A DNA stretch of 64,000 nucleotides. Origin: Natronospirales bacterium (GTDB lineage Bacteria; Pseudomonadota; Gammaproteobacteria; Natronospirales; REEB76). A model generated the notes under the pieces. That model saw nothing but the letters and a program-made list of their open reading frames with translations, had not been told where the DNA came from and ran no database searches. The stretch covers positions 37,795 to 101,794 of the forward strand of contig JAJYUH010000003.1 in NCBI GenBank assembly GCA_021792635.1. The letters are read 5' to 3'. Positions 62,841 through 64,000 of the stretch are shown piece by piece; position 1 is the stretch's first letter, and every line of letters begins with the position of its first letter. The position numbers and the translations under genes are program-made.

Positions 62841-64000
62841 TCACCGTAGCTGTAATTCCTCCAGCAGGATCCGTCGAACATCAATCTGTACTGCGGCGGG
62901 ATCAACAATTTCACGTATCCCCCACTGTGCCGAGAGCCCGGAGGAATCAATGAATTCCAGGTTCAATGTCCGTCGCGGCAGCACCGCTTTCCCGGTCGGA
63001 TCCCGTACCAGAAGCACGGTGGGATGCAGCCGCTTCTTTTCATCGGAAGCCACGATGATTGCCAGTGAATTATTGTGCAGGCGTACCAGGCTGCCCAAGG
63101 GGTAAATTCCGATCCAGCGTATGAATTTTTCGACAAGTTCCTTGCTGAAATGCGTTGCCGTACGTTTTGTCAACCGTGCGACGGCCGCAGACGGGGTCAA
63201 CTGCGGGCGGTAGCATTGGGCGGTGGTGTACGAGTCGTACACGTCGCATATTGATACAAGCCGGACATAGTCTGGAATCATATCCCCCTTCAGTCCATCC
63301 GGATAACCACTCCCATCCAGGCGTTCATGATGATGACGGGCGATGTCCAGAATTCTGGGATCAAGCCCCGTGCTGCTATCCAGGTGAGCGGCCGCATAGC
63401 CTGGGTGCAACTTGATCAGTCTCCTTTCATCCCGATTGAGCGCCGTGGGTTTGTCGCGGATATGCCTGGGTATTTTTGCCATCCCGACATCGTGCAGCAT
63501 GGCGCCCTCGCCCACGACTCCCTGGAGTACGGCGTCCCAACCCAGATCGGCTGCGAACCCGACCGCCAATATGGTGGTGTTCATGGCGTGACGTCCAATG
63601 GTCGCATCCTGTTCAGATATGATGCGCATCCACAGACTGGTTTTCGGGTCAGCGGAAATATCGTTTACAAGATGGATCACGGCCTCACGTGTATCACGCA
63701 GGTGTTCGCTCCGGTCGCCTGCATCGCTCTCCGCGAGTTTCGTGAGCCTGACCACGGCCGTATCACTCTGCTGCCTGATGGTCTTTATGTTTTTCCGCAG
63801 GGTGTCAAACCCCTTCCATTCTTTGATTTCTACGGTGATGGTGCTTCCACGAACCGCACCGTGTAATTTTTCCTGAACTACGGGGTCACTGCGCGATTTT
63901 AGATCATCCACAAACACATACTTGCAGTACTGTTTCAATTGCGCAAGATCGTCGTCATTTTCGATGATGAATCCCTGGAACAGGAAAGGTGTCCCGATCC
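62841..64000 (-). CDS. HD-GYP c-di-GMP phosphodiesterase, N-terminus beyond window
   Basis: The frame runs off the right edge: upstream of the first visible in-frame TTG (63938) it still reads GTPFLFQGFIIENDDDL, the typical DUF3391 N-terminal domain of this family. The HD-GYP domain (residues about 110-260 counted from that TTG) has the HD pair in MLHDVGMAKIP and HHHERLDGSGYPDG with the GYP motif, plus SICDVYDSYTT. It hydrolyses c-di-GMP to pGpG or GMP. The C-terminal part (LGSLVRLHNNSLAIIV) is the usual tail. It is convergent with the EAL protein across 150 bp. Confidence 0.93.
   Translation of the reverse strand, partial: IGTPFLFQGFIIENDDDLAQLKQYCKYVFVDDLKSRSDPVVQEKLHGAVRGSTITVEIKEWKGFDTLRKNIKTIRQQSDTAVVRLTKLAESDAGDRSEHLRDTREAVIHLVNDISADPKTSLWMRIISEQDATIGRHAMNTTILAVGFAADLGWDAVLQGVVGEGAMLHDVGMAKIPRHIRDKPTALNRDERRLIKLHPGYAAAHLDSSTGLDPRILDIARHHHERLDGSGYPDGLKGDMIPDYVRLVSICDVYDSYTTAQCYRPQLTPSAAVARLTKRTATHFSKELVEKFIRWIGIYPLGSLVRLHNNSLAIIVASDEKKRLHPTVLLVRDPTGKAVLPRRTLNLEFIDSSGLSAQWGIREIVDPAAVQIDVRRILLEELQLR

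Overview
The window is a stretch of a gammaproteobacterial chromosome. Several gene blocks are in orders typical of that class: lptD-surA-pdxA-rsmA-apaG-apaH; ybeD-lipB-lipA next to dacA; rlpA-mltB-rodA-mrdA-mreDCB; gatCAB; and prfA-hemA facing a TPR lipoprotein-lolB-ispE-tRNA-Gln-prs-rplY-pth-ychF, the Pseudomonas-like order. Composition is GC-rich throughout, with visibly poorer composition in two foreign-looking patches (31.7-34.3 kb and 55.8-57.1 kb). The genus cannot be named from the sequence.

Layout. 1-4.7 kb: a translationally coupled operon for the lower kynurenine (tryptophan) pathway: kynureninase (cut by the window edge), a formamidase-like cyclase, ACMS decarboxylase, 3-hydroxyanthranilate dioxygenase, a RidA-type aminomuconate deaminase and aminomuconate semialdehyde dehydrogenase. 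4.8-12.5 kb: outer-membrane biogenesis and maintenance genes. 12.6-14.2 kb: amgK-murU cell-wall recycling. 14.3-17.8 kb: two large tandem paralogous repeat lipoproteins. 17.9-29.8 kb: lipoate synthesis, PBP5-type carboxypeptidase and the Rod/Mre elongasome. 29.9-35.7 kb: gatCAB, with a type II restriction-modification pair spliced between gatA and gatB. 35.8-38.3 kb: Hsp33, then an E1-like enzyme, a thioesterase and a JAMM-fold protein that has lost its metal site. 38.4-43.5 kb: marC, a cyclophilin, prmC, reverse transsulfuration (cystathionine beta-synthase and gamma-lyase type enzymes) and a small lipoprotein. 44.2-45.8 kb: two multi-pass membrane proteins. 45.8-55.6 kb: translation, heme, LolB and PRPP block; ispE carries two compensating one-base frame lesions.

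55.7-57.1 kb: tRNA-Met followed by an 18-bp direct repeat of its 3' end, with a degraded tRNA-like segment, a protein remnant of unknown function and a truncated SIR2-like defence gene. This looks like the scar of an integrated island. 57.2-64 kb: a DoxX-like protein, an outer-membrane barrel, and a cyclic-di-GMP module. The module has a class I c-di-GMP riboswitch (GEMM-I), a possible two-state hairpin platform, a sensor protein with dCache-GAF-degenerate GGDEF-intact EAL, and a convergent HD-GYP phosphodiesterase that runs off the window.

Most interesting: the restriction-modification cassette wired into an essential aminoacyl-tRNA operon; the E1/thioesterase/dead-JAMM trio; the riboswitch-controlled phosphodiesterase; and the tandem repeat lipoproteins. 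No CRISPR array and no intact transposase were seen.
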